A stretch of DNA of 64,000 nucleotides, from NCBI GenBank assembly GCA_030374765.1, contig JARGXX010000001.1, forward strand, positions 1,426,001 to 1,490,000, written 5' to 3'. The translations under genes were made by a program, and so were the position numbers. This document shows, one piece after another, positions 9,577 through 19,521 of this stretch (positions are counted from its first letter, which is position 1; every line of letters starts with the position of its first letter). Under the pieces are notes generated by a model, which was not told where the DNA came from, ran no database searches, and saw nothing but the letters and a program-made list of their open reading frames with translations. The DNA comes from Agarophyton chilense (lineage: Eukaryota > Rhodophyta > Florideophyceae > Gracilariales > Gracilariaceae).

Positions 9577-10069
9577 ATGCCGGTGCGCTTTTGTTCATCA
9601 TGTCAAAACATGCTTTATCCCCAGGAGGATGTCGCCGAAAGACGAAGAACAGGACGAAAAGTATTGAACTATGTATGTCGTAACTGTGTTCACAAAGAAG
9701 ATGCAGGCGAAGTCAACTATCCTATTCACAAAAACGTTATTGTTCACACAGCAAAGTAAGTTTGAACCGTATTTATTCCCACATTCGTTGCAACATATCT
9801 AGCGATGTTGACTTGAAACCCCATTATTTGCGACTACTCTTCCATTTTCATTGCCGATTGTTTTCATTAGCGAGAAATTGGCAATCACATATGATGTGTT
9901 GGAGGACAAGACCCTTCCTCGCACTTTTAACGCAAACTGTCCAGATCAGGAATGTCAAGGCAAACAAGCCGTATATTATCAAAGTCCAGTTGGGAAGAAC
10001 GATGAGGCACTCGTTCTCATCTTCGTATGTGTCAACTGTGGTACACGATGGTTGTCGAGCGAAGAATGA
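9577..10069 (+). CDS. RPB9: RNA polymerase II subunit RPB9 (two exons: 9577-9755 and 9871-10069)
   Basis: Small zinc-ribbon subunit of RNA polymerase II, involved in start-site choice, fidelity and backtracking. The spliced product is 125 aa, the usual size. N-terminal zinc site: C6, C9, C34, C37 (CSSC and CRNC). C-terminal TFIIS-like ribbon: C83, C88, C113, C116, with the family stretch LPRT before it and AVYYQ inside it. The first cysteine pair of this ribbon has four residues between them (CPDQEC) rather than the usual two. The intron (9756-9870, 115 bp) starts GTAAGT and ends TTTTCATTAG. Without splicing the first exon would end in a stop two codons later, and both halves together match the family end to end. 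It is convergent with the proteasome gene downstream (about 120 bp gap). Confidence 0.93.
9756..9870 (+). other. RPB9 spliceosomal intron (115 bp, phase 2)
   Basis: Donor GTAAGT at 9756 and acceptor TTTTCATTAG ending at 9870. Joining the exons restores the conserved frame across the boundary. Confidence 0.85.
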
Positions 10070-10187
10070 TAACAAGTTTTTTGGGTGCATCAACGTTCTC
10101 CGCAAAAATACAGTTTAGTTTAATGAGACTGTCGCCATCGCTAGAAACTCTGGTAGGGATGGGTTTCGCGGCTACCGCAATTACTTT

Positions 10188-11432
10188 TTAAATGTCGATT
10201 ACTCGAGAGAGGTTTTGAATCCGGTTGAGTAAAACGTCGCCCTGCTTAATTGTGTTGTGATACAGTGCATTCTTTGCGTCAGGCCTTGTCGTTTCCACAA
10301 CTCCACCAACCATGTCGATCTTACAGTTCAATCGTCCAGCGGAAATAAAACGAGATAGCTCTCCGTCCATGTACTTGGTGCCAACCCCAAAGTTCTTGCA
10401 CATGGCGGCCAATGTTACAGATTGATAACTGGACAAGAATTGTGTATAGGATACGACCCGCAGTTCACGGCCGATATAATTTTTGTGAGTAGACAAATAT
10501 CGATCTTTCCCACAGATGTCAAGAATTTCCGGTAGGGTTGCGGTGTATTTTCTGTAGTCACAGTCTATCAAAGCTGAGAGAAATCTGTTCAATGTGTCGT
10601 TCTCCAAAACAACAGACAAAATCTCTGGAGCGTCTGCAACTTTGCTCTTCAGAGTCGGTCTGTCCACGGATATCATTGACGTTATAACTGTGTAGAACAC
10701 AAAAGTCTGATAGTCGTAAAGCTCTGTAGCAGAAAACGTTTGAAGAGAGTCCAAAAGCAAAAGTGCAGCGCCGTTGATATCGCGTCGAGATACAAGATAA
10801 GTAGCCTCATACACTTTGAGTCGATTGCGCCTCTCCCAGTCTCCGCCCTTTTCTACTAAGTCTTTCGCTCTTGCAATGTGCTTTGAAATAGACTTGTAGT
10901 CCATGGCAGCAAGACCCATTCTGATCATGGATAACACGATATCAATCTTCTGTCCTGTTCCTACCGTAGCAGAGAAAGTCTTCTCGAACGCTTCTTCCGC
11001 CTTTTCACGGTCGAATATGCGCTCAAAAAACTTGGCTCGAGCTAAGAGCGCTTCACGAACTTCAGACTCGCCAGCGTTTTCTTCGGCGTCTTTCACCTTT
11101 GCGTCGAGATCCTCAAGTTCTTTCGCAATATCTGATTCCATAGAAGACTGAAGTGACGCATCTTTTGGCCAATCCTGGGATTGATGATTCATCAAGCATA
11201 TTACTATGCGTTAGTTGATCCGAGCACTTGAGCTTGTCAGGAAAACGCATTTGTGAACTAGTTCAGAGTTCCTTACCAATTCAGTTGAAACTTCCAAGTA
11301 CAGAGGCAGGGCCTTTCTTTCAACGAGGTCCTTCTTCAGCACGGGCACCGCAGTGGGATCGCCCATGGACGCTTTGAATCTCAACTCAGCCAATCGGAGA
11401 TTCTCATCTTGACCTACACCATCTTCAGCCAT
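10188..11432 (-). CDS. RPN7: 26S proteasome regulatory subunit RPN7/PSMD6 (exons 11277-11432 and 10188-11174)
   Basis: PCI-domain scaffold subunit of the 19S lid, involved in lid assembly with RPN3, RPN5, RPN6, RPN9, RPN12 and the deubiquitinase RPN11. The spliced product is about 380 aa (human PSMD6 is 389). Family landmarks in order: an acidic coiled segment ending NAGESEVREALLARAKFF, the TPR-like stretch GGDWERRNRLKVYEATY, MDYKSISKH and LYDYQTFVFYTVI, and the C-terminal PCI winged helix with GELSRFISAGRLNCKIDMV and the tail LLNRIQNLSRVIDI. Exon 1 ends at GAATTG before a GTAAGG donor. The 102-bp intron (11175-11276) ends in CAG, after which DWPKDA continues, as in other RPN7 proteins. The ATG at 11432 gives the expected N-terminus. 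Confidence 0.93.
11175..11276 (-). other. RPN7 spliceosomal intron (102 bp)
   Basis: On the minus strand the donor is GTAAGG and the acceptor ends AATCCCAG. Read-through would hit a stop codon inside the intron, whereas splicing keeps the conserved frame (phase 0). Confidence 0.85.
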
Positions 11433-11598
11433 GCTGAAAAGAACTTTAGGCGTTCAGAAAAGGAGCCACTGAAGATCCTTGTGTTCAAACAGAGCTTGGG
11501 GACTGAGGACAACCTTTCACGCAAGTTTTCAAGGCAATTGCGTAGTCTTTGCGGACCGCTGGAGGGGATGGACCACAAACTATTTGTATCCAAAATTT

Positions 11599-11934
11599 TT
11601 AATCGTGTGTACAGGTAGCGAGGGATATGTGGAATCGAGAGCCAGCATGGAACAATACGTCCCACACAGACTGTGTAGTCCAAAGAGCTTCCCCCCCCCC
11701 CGCCGCCGCTCCGTATTCTTGAATAGAGAACGCTCTGTGGAAGTCTTTAGAGCGCTCAACATCTAGACGGTTGTTCTGAATTAAATCGAACCCAAATAAT
11801 GCACAGACTCCTCTGACCAAAGAGGAGGAATATCCCGTGGCAGGATCTCTCTGTTGCAATAGAGTTTTGATTTCCGCGCTCATCGTGTCTTTGAGACCAA
11901 ACGTGCGGCGGTCCGTTGAGTCCTCTGAAAGCAT
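11599..11934 (-). CDS. Hypothetical protein (111 aa, possibly a first exon)
   Basis: ATG at 11934, stop at 11599. The start codon lies only 27 bp from the divergent ATG of the methyltransferase gene at 11962. The N-terminal half looks protein-like (an EIKTLLQQRD helix, then LVRGVCALFGFDL). A homopolymer of about 11 G on the coding strand (near 11694-11704) encodes part of a Gly stretch. A splice from near 11610 to an acceptor ending CCCCTCCAG around 11560 would extend the protein, but I cannot prove it. I recognise no family. It could be a real lineage-specific gene or a frame opened by promoter sequence. Confidence 0.4.
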   Translation of the reverse strand: MLSEDSTDRRTFGLKDTMSAEIKTLLQQRDPATGYSSSLVRGVCALFGFDLIQNNRLDVERSKDFHRAFSIQEYGAAAGGGEALWTTQSVWDVLFHAGSRFHISLATCTHD

Positions 11935-11961
11935 CTCCTGCCTTTTTTGTTCCTTTTTTCA

Positions 11962-14217
11962 ATGCCTGCGCCCGAAGAGCAGATATTTGACAATCTGTGC
12001 GATAAGAAATCAAAGTCGAGGGCCCCACCGATGATTGATCTACCTACTAAAAGGCGTCGTAAGCATTGGAAGCAAAAGACACCGCGAAGAGACAACCGCA
12101 AATCTCGATTTGATTCAGATTATACACCTGACGATGGCCGAAACAATGAGGCTTTTAGTGAGTACTATAAGGCGCAAAACGTAGTTGACAAGGAGGAGTT
12201 CGAATCTATGCTAGCTACCTTTGCCCAGCCGCTTCCGACAAGTTTTCGGATAACAGAACAAGGAACACTTCGAAAGGACATTCATACGGCACTCGTCGGC
12301 GACATATCAAAGTTGTTCCAAAATGTGAAATCTACAGACGATTCTCCCCAGATTAAGCCACCAAAACCCCTTCCGTGGTATCCAGATGAATTAGCCTGGA
12401 CAGTTTCCGCTCCTCGCCAGCTTTTAAGACGGGATAATGCGCTTGCTCCTTTTCACCGTTTCCTTGTCCGCATGCATGCCCTCGGAGCGGTGAACCGACA
12501 AGAAGCTGTGAGCATGATACCCCCGCTCTTATTAGACGCCCAGCCTGGACATGCAGTGCTAGATATGTGTGCTGCACCTGGCTCAAAAACTGCCCAAATC
12601 CTTGAACATCTTTCAGAAAGAGGAATTCCACTTTCAGACCCTGGTTTGGTGATAGCAAACGATGCCGATATTAAAAGATGTTGGATGCTTGTCCATCAAT
12701 TGAAGCGATTTGCTAGCCCCCATCTTGTGGTAACTCATCATGAAGCTCAGCATTTTCCCAAGTTTATGGCCTTTGATCGGGTGCTCTGTGATGTGCCTTG
12801 CACTGGAGACGGAACATTACGTAAAGCTCCAGATATCTGGAGAAGATGGAGCCCTGAAATGGGCATTGGAATCCACCGTCTTCAACGGCAAATTCTGAAC
12901 AGAGGTATAGAACTGTTGAAGCCAGGTGGAACACTTGTTTATTCGACGTGCAGTATGAACCCGCTTGAAAATGAAGCAGTTGTTGCTCATGCGCTACGAA
13001 CGTTCGGGACTGACATAAACCTTGTGGACTGTTCGCAGAAGCTACCCGAACTCATTCGCCGTCCTGGCCTTACGACATGGCTTGTAAAAGACACTGCTCG
13101 TGGACTGAAGCCTGGTCAAGACCAAAACGATGCTGGGGAATCAGAGCCCAATGGTGAAGAGGACAGAAAAGCAGATGGAAATGACTTGGATCCAAACCGC
13201 CCCGAAGGGTGGTTTACATCGTTTGAGCAAGTCCCCTTACGTCGTCGTAAAAAAGTTGTCAGCTCATTGTTCCCACCTTCGGCAGAGGAGCTTTCGAGTG
13301 GACGATTTTCTCTTCAGAAATGCATGCGTCTCGTTCCCCATGATCAAGACACAGGAGCTTTTTTTGTTGCGGTGCTTGTCAAGAATGAGTTAGCGCGCCT
13401 TTCCCGCCGTCAACTGCGGAATGAGGAGAACCGCGTGAAGGGTGATCAGTCGGGCATCAAGGAGACGAGCGATGCGAAACCAGACGAGAACAATGAATCG
13501 GAACCTGGAGTTGGGGGCAATGGTCCTCCCATGTCCAAAAAGACTGGCCGCGGTGGTACAAGGCTTATAACCGATGATCCTCTTGTGAACGTCTCGGACT
13601 TATGTCGCAAAAGTCTGTACAACATTTGTTCATTCTTTGGCTTGGATTCTAACATCATGGAACATTGCCTGATGACGAGGGGTATCGACGGTACTACATT
13701 CAAAAGAGTTGTGGCGGTTTCGCGCACAGTGCGAACTGTCCTCAGACATTCTTTGGGTACTAGAGACAAAGAAGTTATTGAAAGCAAACGGGAATTACGA
13801 GTAGTGAACGCGGGTGTACGAGTTTTGGAGCGAACGGATAGAAAAGATACCACGTGCCACTTCAGGCTTATTCAGGAAGGTGCTCACATCATGAGAGCAA
13901 TAATGAAAAAGAGATCCGTTGATGCAGAAGTTTCGGATGTGTTAAAGCTGCTTCAAGAGAATGTCGTTCGTCGTGACTCTGCTGAAAAGTTCCAGGCCAT
14001 ATTTTCTCTTGGTAGTGGAAGTGCGATGCTTTGTTGCGGGGAAAGAGAAGAAGCAATCATTTGGGTTGGAAAACAAATTCTAAGTGTCGTGATGCCTAAG
14101 GAAGTTGTGGACGCCATGCAGTCTCAGCTTCGGCGAATTCTCGGAGAAAAGCCTGATTTATTGGCCATGGAAACAAAAAAACAAGAGGGACTTGCTGAAA
14201 AGACTGGTCACGAGTGA
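11962..14217 (+). CDS. NSUN2: tRNA/RNA cytosine-5 methyltransferase, Trm4/NSUN2-like (751 aa)
   Basis: S-adenosylmethionine-dependent m5C methyltransferase of the NOL1/NOP2/Sun family. The SAM-binding motif I is DMCAAPGSKT from residue 201. Motif IV DVPCTGDGT carries Cys280 (279-280 PC). Motif VI STCSMNPLENE carries Cys330. In this family the motif VI Cys forms the covalent adduct with cytosine and the motif IV Cys helps release it. WRRWSPEMGIGIHRLQRQIL and LKPGGTLVYSTCS are typical of Trm4/NSUN2. A basic N-terminal stretch (KRRRKHWKQK) could be a nuclear localisation signal. The C-terminal extension contains a charged linker and a PUA-like region. The frame is open a few codons upstream but the first ATG is at 11962. 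No intron is seen. The substrate is probably tRNA, inferred from the subfamily. Confidence 0.9.
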   Translation: MPAPEEQIFDNLCDKKSKSRAPPMIDLPTKRRRKHWKQKTPRRDNRKSRFDSDYTPDDGRNNEAFSEYYKAQNVVDKEEFESMLATFAQPLPTSFRITEQGTLRKDIHTALVGDISKLFQNVKSTDDSPQIKPPKPLPWYPDELAWTVSAPRQLLRRDNALAPFHRFLVRMHALGAVNRQEAVSMIPPLLLDAQPGHAVLDMCAAPGSKTAQILEHLSERGIPLSDPGLVIANDADIKRCWMLVHQLKRFASPHLVVTHHEAQHFPKFMAFDRVLCDVPCTGDGTLRKAPDIWRRWSPEMGIGIHRLQRQILNRGIELLKPGGTLVYSTCSMNPLENEAVVAHALRTFGTDINLVDCSQKLPELIRRPGLTTWLVKDTARGLKPGQDQNDAGESEPNGEEDRKADGNDLDPNRPEGWFTSFEQVPLRRRKKVVSSLFPPSAEELSSGRFSLQKCMRLVPHDQDTGAFFVAVLVKNELARLSRRQLRNEENRVKGDQSGIKETSDAKPDENNESEPGVGGNGPPMSKKTGRGGTRLITDDPLVNVSDLCRKSLYNICSFFGLDSNIMEHCLMTRGIDGTTFKRVVAVSRTVRTVLRHSLGTRDKEVIESKRELRVVNAGVRVLERTDRKDTTCHFRLIQEGAHIMRAIMKKRSVDAEVSDVLKLLQENVVRRDSAEKFQAIFSLGSGSAMLCCGEREEAIIWVGKQILSVVMPKEVVDAMQSQLRRILGEKPDLLAMETKKQEGLAEKTGHE

Positions 14218-15490
14218 GCCGAGCTCGTTTGAGATTACAATGGTTCTCTCTGTTAGATGTTCCAACACGATTCACGGATCCGGAAATCCTAGTCCATAGA
14301 GCTTTGTGAAAATCAAGTCATGTTTCATTATGGGGTATCTATATCTCCGGTAGGGGGTTAGGCGCATGACAGACCACTCCAAAGTTTTGCAGAGGCCGTT
14401 GCAGGTAAAATGTCACCATAGTTGTCGGCATCTTCTGGTGAAGTATACGATCATTGCCTTAATCCCAATGAACGGGGCAGAGGTGTGAACTAGAGGTATG
14501 CCTCTCTAGGACCCGGGAGGTCATTAAACTCGTCTAAGCAATCGGTCAGCTTGCCGGTCGCCCTTGCGGACCTGGGTGGTATGTCATGAAAAGGCACCCG
14601 TCTAGCTGCACGAACGCAATAGGTCACGAACTTGTCGTCGGAAGAAGATCCAACCGCCGTTTTCCCTGAATTTTTCCTTCGAAGAAAGAGCTCCGACGGA
14701 GCTTCTGGACAGGGCAGTTTCCAGGGTTTTTCTCGGGGGAACTACGCTTGGGCCGGATGAAGATGCAGGTTACGAGCCGGTTCTTTTGCCCGACTTCGTC
14801 AACTGTATGAGGGTTGGGTGAAAGGACGTCGTCAACCGGTTTTTCTGGTGGCAAACGTGGTACATGCGGAGCGCCTTGTCGTGGTGTGCCCCTTAACCGA
14901 CGATCTCTAGAAGTTGAATGAAGGGATATATCAAAAGCTGAAGGCCAAAATCGTCGGTGACGAAACGCTTCTGCGGTCGAGAACAACTCTAGAAACCTAG
15001 TGCGTTCTTCAACCCACTTATATACAGCCTAGTGAGCGTAACACGGCTGTAGATAGGTAGTGGGTGGCTACAGTGTAGAAGAAAGTGCTACAAGCTGTTG
15101 GGGGTCCTTAGCAAGCCTCACACGATATGAGAAATTAACGTACATGCTCACATAAAAAGAAAGAGAGAGAGAGCCTTTCTAACCCCATGCCATCAGGGTG
15201 AGGAATTTTCCTGACCAAATTTTTTGGGTGAGTCCAGGTGCAGTGGTCCCGTATCACCTGGTCTCGGCACCGTTGTCCCAACACAAGGTGAGACTCACCT
15301 TCCAAAGGTGAGCTCAACCTGAGACAGGGAGACTTTACCCGCGCTCTCACTTTTCGGCACTAAATTCCTCACGCATGCATCCCAAGTCTAAGTTTGAACT
15401 TCATCGTAACGCCTTATCCTATTTGGAACATTTTTTTTTTACACTCCAAATTATTCAGATCAATCGCAATATCGCAATATTGGAACGTTC
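14218..15490. other. 1.3 kb without a recognisable gene
   Basis: 3' flank of the methyltransferase gene and the start of the repeat-rich region. An open frame on the minus strand (14624-14986, 120 codons) is proline- and arginine-rich with no motif I know. A (GA)n run lies near 15160-15172. A perfect 15-nt palindrome AGGTGAGACTCACCT is at 15286-15300, with a near-palindromic second copy just after it. Function unknown. Confidence 0.4.
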
Positions 15491-15802
15491 TTGCCAAACC
15501 CAATCCAACATGTACCCCGAAACAATCAATCAGAACATAATATGAGTTCTACACAGCACAATGAGTATAATACTGCAACAAAACAAAATTTGTACAACTT
15601 CCATGACCTTTCACCCGTTCCATATGATAAAAACACAAAACTCTCAGGAAAAACTGCAGCAAAGGAATCATCCGTTCAGGAAATACATCAAAACCTAGAC
15701 CAATACATGCATTCTGTGTTCCAATCGCAGTCAGATGAGAACAGTGATGAAGATCTGACTTTTCATAAAACCACCTCCAATCCTTTTGCAACAGTAAGTT
15801 AA
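15491..15802 (+). CDS. Hypothetical ORF (103 aa), low confidence
   Basis: An AT-rich open frame encoding a Gln/Asn/Ser-rich peptide (SSTQHNEYNT, then HQNLDQYMHSVFQ and an acidic DENSDEDL). The surrounding 15.4-18.7 kb is AT-rich compared with the housekeeping genes and full of stops in all frames. This may therefore be the relic of a mobile element gene, or a chance frame. The acidic serine stretch resembles low-complexity linkers and proves nothing. Confidence 0.2.
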   Translation: MPNPIQHVPRNNQSEHNMSSTQHNEYNTATKQNLYNFHDLSPVPYDKNTKLSGKTAAKESSVQEIHQNLDQYMHSVFQSQSDENSDEDLTFHKTTSNPFATVS

Positions 15803-16487
15803 AGTTCTACTCTCAACTTTAAAGAAGGTGTCAACGACAACCTTGACATAATTACAGATGCTGAAGTTTGTGGGTTATGTGAAGAAAAAAGTAAGACTGG
15901 AGCGCAACAAAGTCTGTAAAATGTAACCTTTAATGTCAAAGGAGCTTAAACAATTGCAGTTGAAGATGTATGGACCTCTTTGTTTAATTTTGAAATTGAT
16001 TGTAGTTTGGCACATAGTATGGATTCGAACAATACAAAAAGTCAAATTATACTGGTGCAAGTCATCAGAATGAAAGAGAAAGCTTAGAAGAAGGTTTGAG
16101 TAACTAGGAGTATAGTGCGCCATTCTTATCAATCTAATTGAATATTGATGATTTCAATATGGAACTAGGTAAGAGATTAGTTAATGAAGCCAACTCTGTT
16201 TCAGAAAACGTGACGGAAGAGATTCAGGAGTCTTAAAGTGGGACAAAAACTCTTCTCAGCCAGTTGAGGTTGCCATGCCTTGCTACGTTTGAGGTTTCTT
16301 TGCCAAAATACTTTTTGTCAAAAGTTGCAACAAATTTTAATCGTGTCCTTAAAGCTCGTCGTCAGAGCTTGGCAAGCGATTCAGAAATAAATAGTTATAA
16401 TAATTCAGCATGCTCCAGATGCATCTTATTCGACGTTTGTGAATAAAACAAGGCTACCACAAAACGAAAATTTGTTTTCCATATTGA
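15803..16487. other. AT-rich degenerate sequence
   Basis: Many short interrupted frames on the plus strand (for example around 16264-16446) suggest a decayed coding region, but no family is recognisable. It ends where the LTR-like repeat begins at 16488. Confidence 0.3.
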
Positions 16488-17302
16488 TGTAGAGCAATGC
16501 CCGGCGACGGAAAAGCCCTATTGGACGTCCAAAGTCCACTCTCAAAGAGAAGCAGAACAGAGGCAAGAGCCTTCGTGACTCCACAGCTGTGGATGTCACT
16601 CGACGAGACATTCAGGTAAACCTACGAAGTTGCAAGAATAGGCCAGCAAGGCGTCCAAGGATGGTGGCAGTGTATCGGTACCAAGGCGTACAGCGAGCGA
16701 ACCGGTGTCGGTAAATCCGGTGAACGGAAGAGAAAAAGGAGAAAGATCCAAAGAAAAATAGGCGGGAGACTCGCTTACACGAGAAAGAAATACAACACAC
16801 AAAACATACACAATAATAGGGCGGAGGTTGTACCTTGTCGGTGTAAGAAATATAATAAATAACAAAACATAAAAACGTAAAGACTAATAGTTTGTACGCA
16901 CTGTAGTGCTCTCCTGGATGAGAGCGGTTGGATAACAAAACCGTACTCACGGAAGTTTCTTAAAAGAGAAATTAAAGCTGTCGCGCAAGCGAACCAAGTC
17001 AGTGTCGAACATGGTGGACTTTCAAAAGTGAGAGGCAAGCGTGAACTTTGCTCTACTAAGTATTGTACTACAGATTAAAGAGTGGCTGTGTGAAAACATC
17101 TAAAAATATCAATATTACCACACGTGGGCTGTGCGATTCCTGGAACTGTAAGCCTACCCAAATGGATACTAAATTATATAAAATATTCCGTAATTAAGGG
17201 GCCACCATTCCAGGATCACAGTGCACTCCATACTCAAATTGTGAGCCATTACTTGTTATAATATAATCATGAGTCATAAAACGCATCATTTCTATCAGAG
17301 CA
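16488..17302 (-). repeat. LTR-like repeat, inverted copy 1 (about 815 bp)
   Basis: Reverse-complement copy of 27870-28679, highly similar by eye over the full length (shared stretches include AAACATAAAAACGTAAAGAC and the flanks of the GCGCGACAG region). It begins TGTAGAGCAATGCCC on the plus strand and ends near CAGAGCA, so the ends are TG/CA-like. No target duplication flanks it. Read on the minus strand, its end (CCGTCGCCGGGCATTGCTCTACA type) resembles the 3' end of the element C LTR. It is most simply a solo LTR or one arm of an inverted pair. Confidence 0.75.
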
Positions 17303-17427
17303 ACCGAAGAGCATTTTACTACGATGGCATTCCAGGAAAAAGATAGAATTAGGATCGATCGGCTTCATGCTGCACGGTCGAGCCTATAAAGCGCGTACAA
17401 GAATGCGGTATAGGCTGCTCGAACCTT

Positions 17428-18734
17428 ATGAGAAGAGAAAATGCTTTGATTACAGAGCTGGAAGATGAGCTAGCGGCAATCAACAGATTATTTTCACTCA
17501 TACCAAGAAGAACAATTCTAGACCTTTATGATCATCATCAAAGGCTTCGGTCGCGGGCATTAGCGCAGTTGACGCTCATGAGACATTATAATAATCCGAA
17601 GAAGGCTCTAGGCTCTTTTAACAACACCATTTATTCCGTACTCAACTCCGTTTTTCTCGTGGGTCACTACACTAGAATTGAAGAAAGAAATCTACCAACG
17701 GATGGGAGGGGCTTGTTCTGGGGCTCTAGGGTATTCCAACGGCTGGTGTGATTCGATAAATGGTGGATTTCAATTTACCGCTGGTCGTGGTTACAGTCAT
17801 CAGGAAGCTGTCAACGTAATCATTGATCGGCTCAGTGATACAATGATCGGCACACACAAGCGTACCCTTTACTAACCTTTCTTTTTCGGAGATGGACCAA
17901 TACGAATGCATCACAAGGGTGTAGAAGGATGTTATAAGGGCGACCAGGCAATGTATTTTGCTCGACGAAAGCCACAAACTACTGCTGGTCGCCTAATGGA
18001 AGCCATAGTCTACCGAGAAAGCTACAGTGGCCGGCTTGCATTTGTTTATGACAATAATGACCGACTGTTTAAGGCTTCAAAGTTTACTATTATGCCAAAA
18101 AGAGAAACAAGATATTCAAAAGCCCGGTAGAAAGTGAAGAATTCCACAGAGTATTTCAAAGACCAGGAAAACCTGGATGTGCAATGAGTGCTCACTTTAC
18201 TGACGCAGCATATCTTTCAAATATGAAGGTTCGGCGGATGCTTGAAAGTGTAGAAAAGGTGACATTACTCCAATTTGAAGATCCTGGCTGTTACTTAGCT
18301 CGCATATTTGAATTCAAACCACGTAGTACAAACAATGTTATCCGGGCTGTTGCAAATAACTTCGAAATGAACACGAAGGCCCTTCCTCAGATGGTACGAA
18401 AAATGGAAACAGGTTATTGTGTAACAGAATCTCTTTACGAATACGCCGGAGCAGCCATGCGTTTGGAACTAAGGATGGGCTCTATATGCAATACTCTGAA
18501 CATGAGATTATCCTCGACGCCATGACATAATGACTTTGAGGAGGCAAAAAGAATTTCTTTTTTCTTCTAATCCTCCTGGGCTAACTTCCAAAACGCGAAC
18601 TAAGCTCATTGGCGTCATGAGCAGAATCGGAAGTTCTCTTTCTACATCAACGAAAAAATCCCAGGTCGTTAAGAAAATTTTAAAATTTCAGGCAGAAGTC
18701 CAAAGTAGAGCACTTATCTGGAGAATAGTGCAGT
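17428..18734 (+). pseudogene. Broken ORF cluster of unknown function
   Basis: Several plus-strand open frames (17428-17751, 17678-17875, 17906-18130, 18184-18525, 18530 onward) in alternating phases look like one gene broken by frameshifts and stops. The predicted peptides are mixed in composition, not low-complexity: an amphipathic stretch ITELEDELAAINRLFSLIP, a region with GRLMEAIVYRESYSGRLAF, and LLQFEDPGCYLARIFEFKP. I do not recognise a domain. The block lies between the two inverted LTR-like repeats and is cut at its 3' side by element A. It may be the internal part of the element those repeats belonged to. Confidence 0.35.
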
Positions 18735-18739
18735 GCAAT

Positions 18740-19373
18740 TGTCGTATAGTGGCGGAAGGGCTGACCTTTGAAGTGTCCCATACACTACGTTGACCTTGTA
18801 GGTGACGGGCGCGAGGAATCATCGGCCACGTAGCTCCGGGCGAGCTACCATCTAGGTGTTGTCAGCCACGTTTAGTGTTGACATGTACCTTCTGGTTGAG
18901 TAATTGTTAGTGATAGTAATTGTAATTATGCGTATTCTAGTACAGTAGTTGAGTGGCCACCTGGCACTGTAGCCAGTGCTGGCCAGGTCTCTGACACTAG
19001 GTCAGAGACCGTGCCTTGCTGGCACCTCCCGGGTGATCTGGAGAGTGCAGTCCACTGCATATAGGGAACTGCACCTCCCCCATCCTGATCTGATAAAGAT
19101 AGGCATCACTTGGGTCACGACTATACCTTTTGGTTTATTGTTTCTCAACTACCACACAGGCTTTCCCGCGCGTCGACGCCTACCATCGTGTACCTACACG
19201 GTATAGGCTAGTCGCCCCGCCGTTTGCCCCTGCAGGTTTTCACGGTGCCCTGTTACCATCGAGGTTTACTACGTCTACCTTCTAATGTTGAGCGTCAACA
19301 CGCTCCCTACGGTTGAGCGTCACTACGCTCCCGAGACAAGACAGTAGCATACCCCAGAGGTGATTGTACGACA
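18740..19373 (+). repeat. Element A 5' LTR (634 bp)
   Basis: Starts TGTCGTATAG and ends GTACGACA. The matching 3' copy starts TGTTGTATAG. It contains a perfect inverted pair around CTCTGACACTAGGTCAGAG and tandem GTTGAGCGTCA...CGCTCCC units near its end. A 76-codon frame inside it is present in both LTRs and is not considered a gene. Confidence 0.95.
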
Positions 19374-19376
19374 TTT

Positions 19377-19394
19377 TGGTCTCCTGACTTAGAA
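19377..19394 (+). other. Element A primer binding site
   Basis: TGGTCTCCTGACTTAGAA, 3 nt after the LTR. It differs by one base from the sites of elements B and C (TGGTCTCCCGACTTAGAA). It starts TGG, as expected for pairing with a tRNA CCA end. Confidence 0.85.
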
Positions 19395-19521
19395 AGTATT
19401 TTTAGGTTTCGTCGTACCTTCACATTTCACACGAGATTCCGAGAAGGATTGGACGCTCGTACACCTATTTGGTTTTAGGAAATCCCGCAAAGCAATACAG
19501 GATACCAGTATTGGTCAAAAA

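Noticed and set aside
11947-11961. Upstream extension of the methyltransferase from TTG at 11947
   Set aside because: Non-ATG start; the first ATG is 11962.
14624-14986. 120-codon minus-strand ORF after the methyltransferase gene
   Set aside because: Pro/Arg-rich with no recognisable domain and no neighbour evidence; not strong enough to annotate as a gene.
18976-19206. 76-codon ORF in the element A LTR, also at 27458-27688
   Set aside because: Present twice only because the LTRs are near-identical; no motif and no start context.
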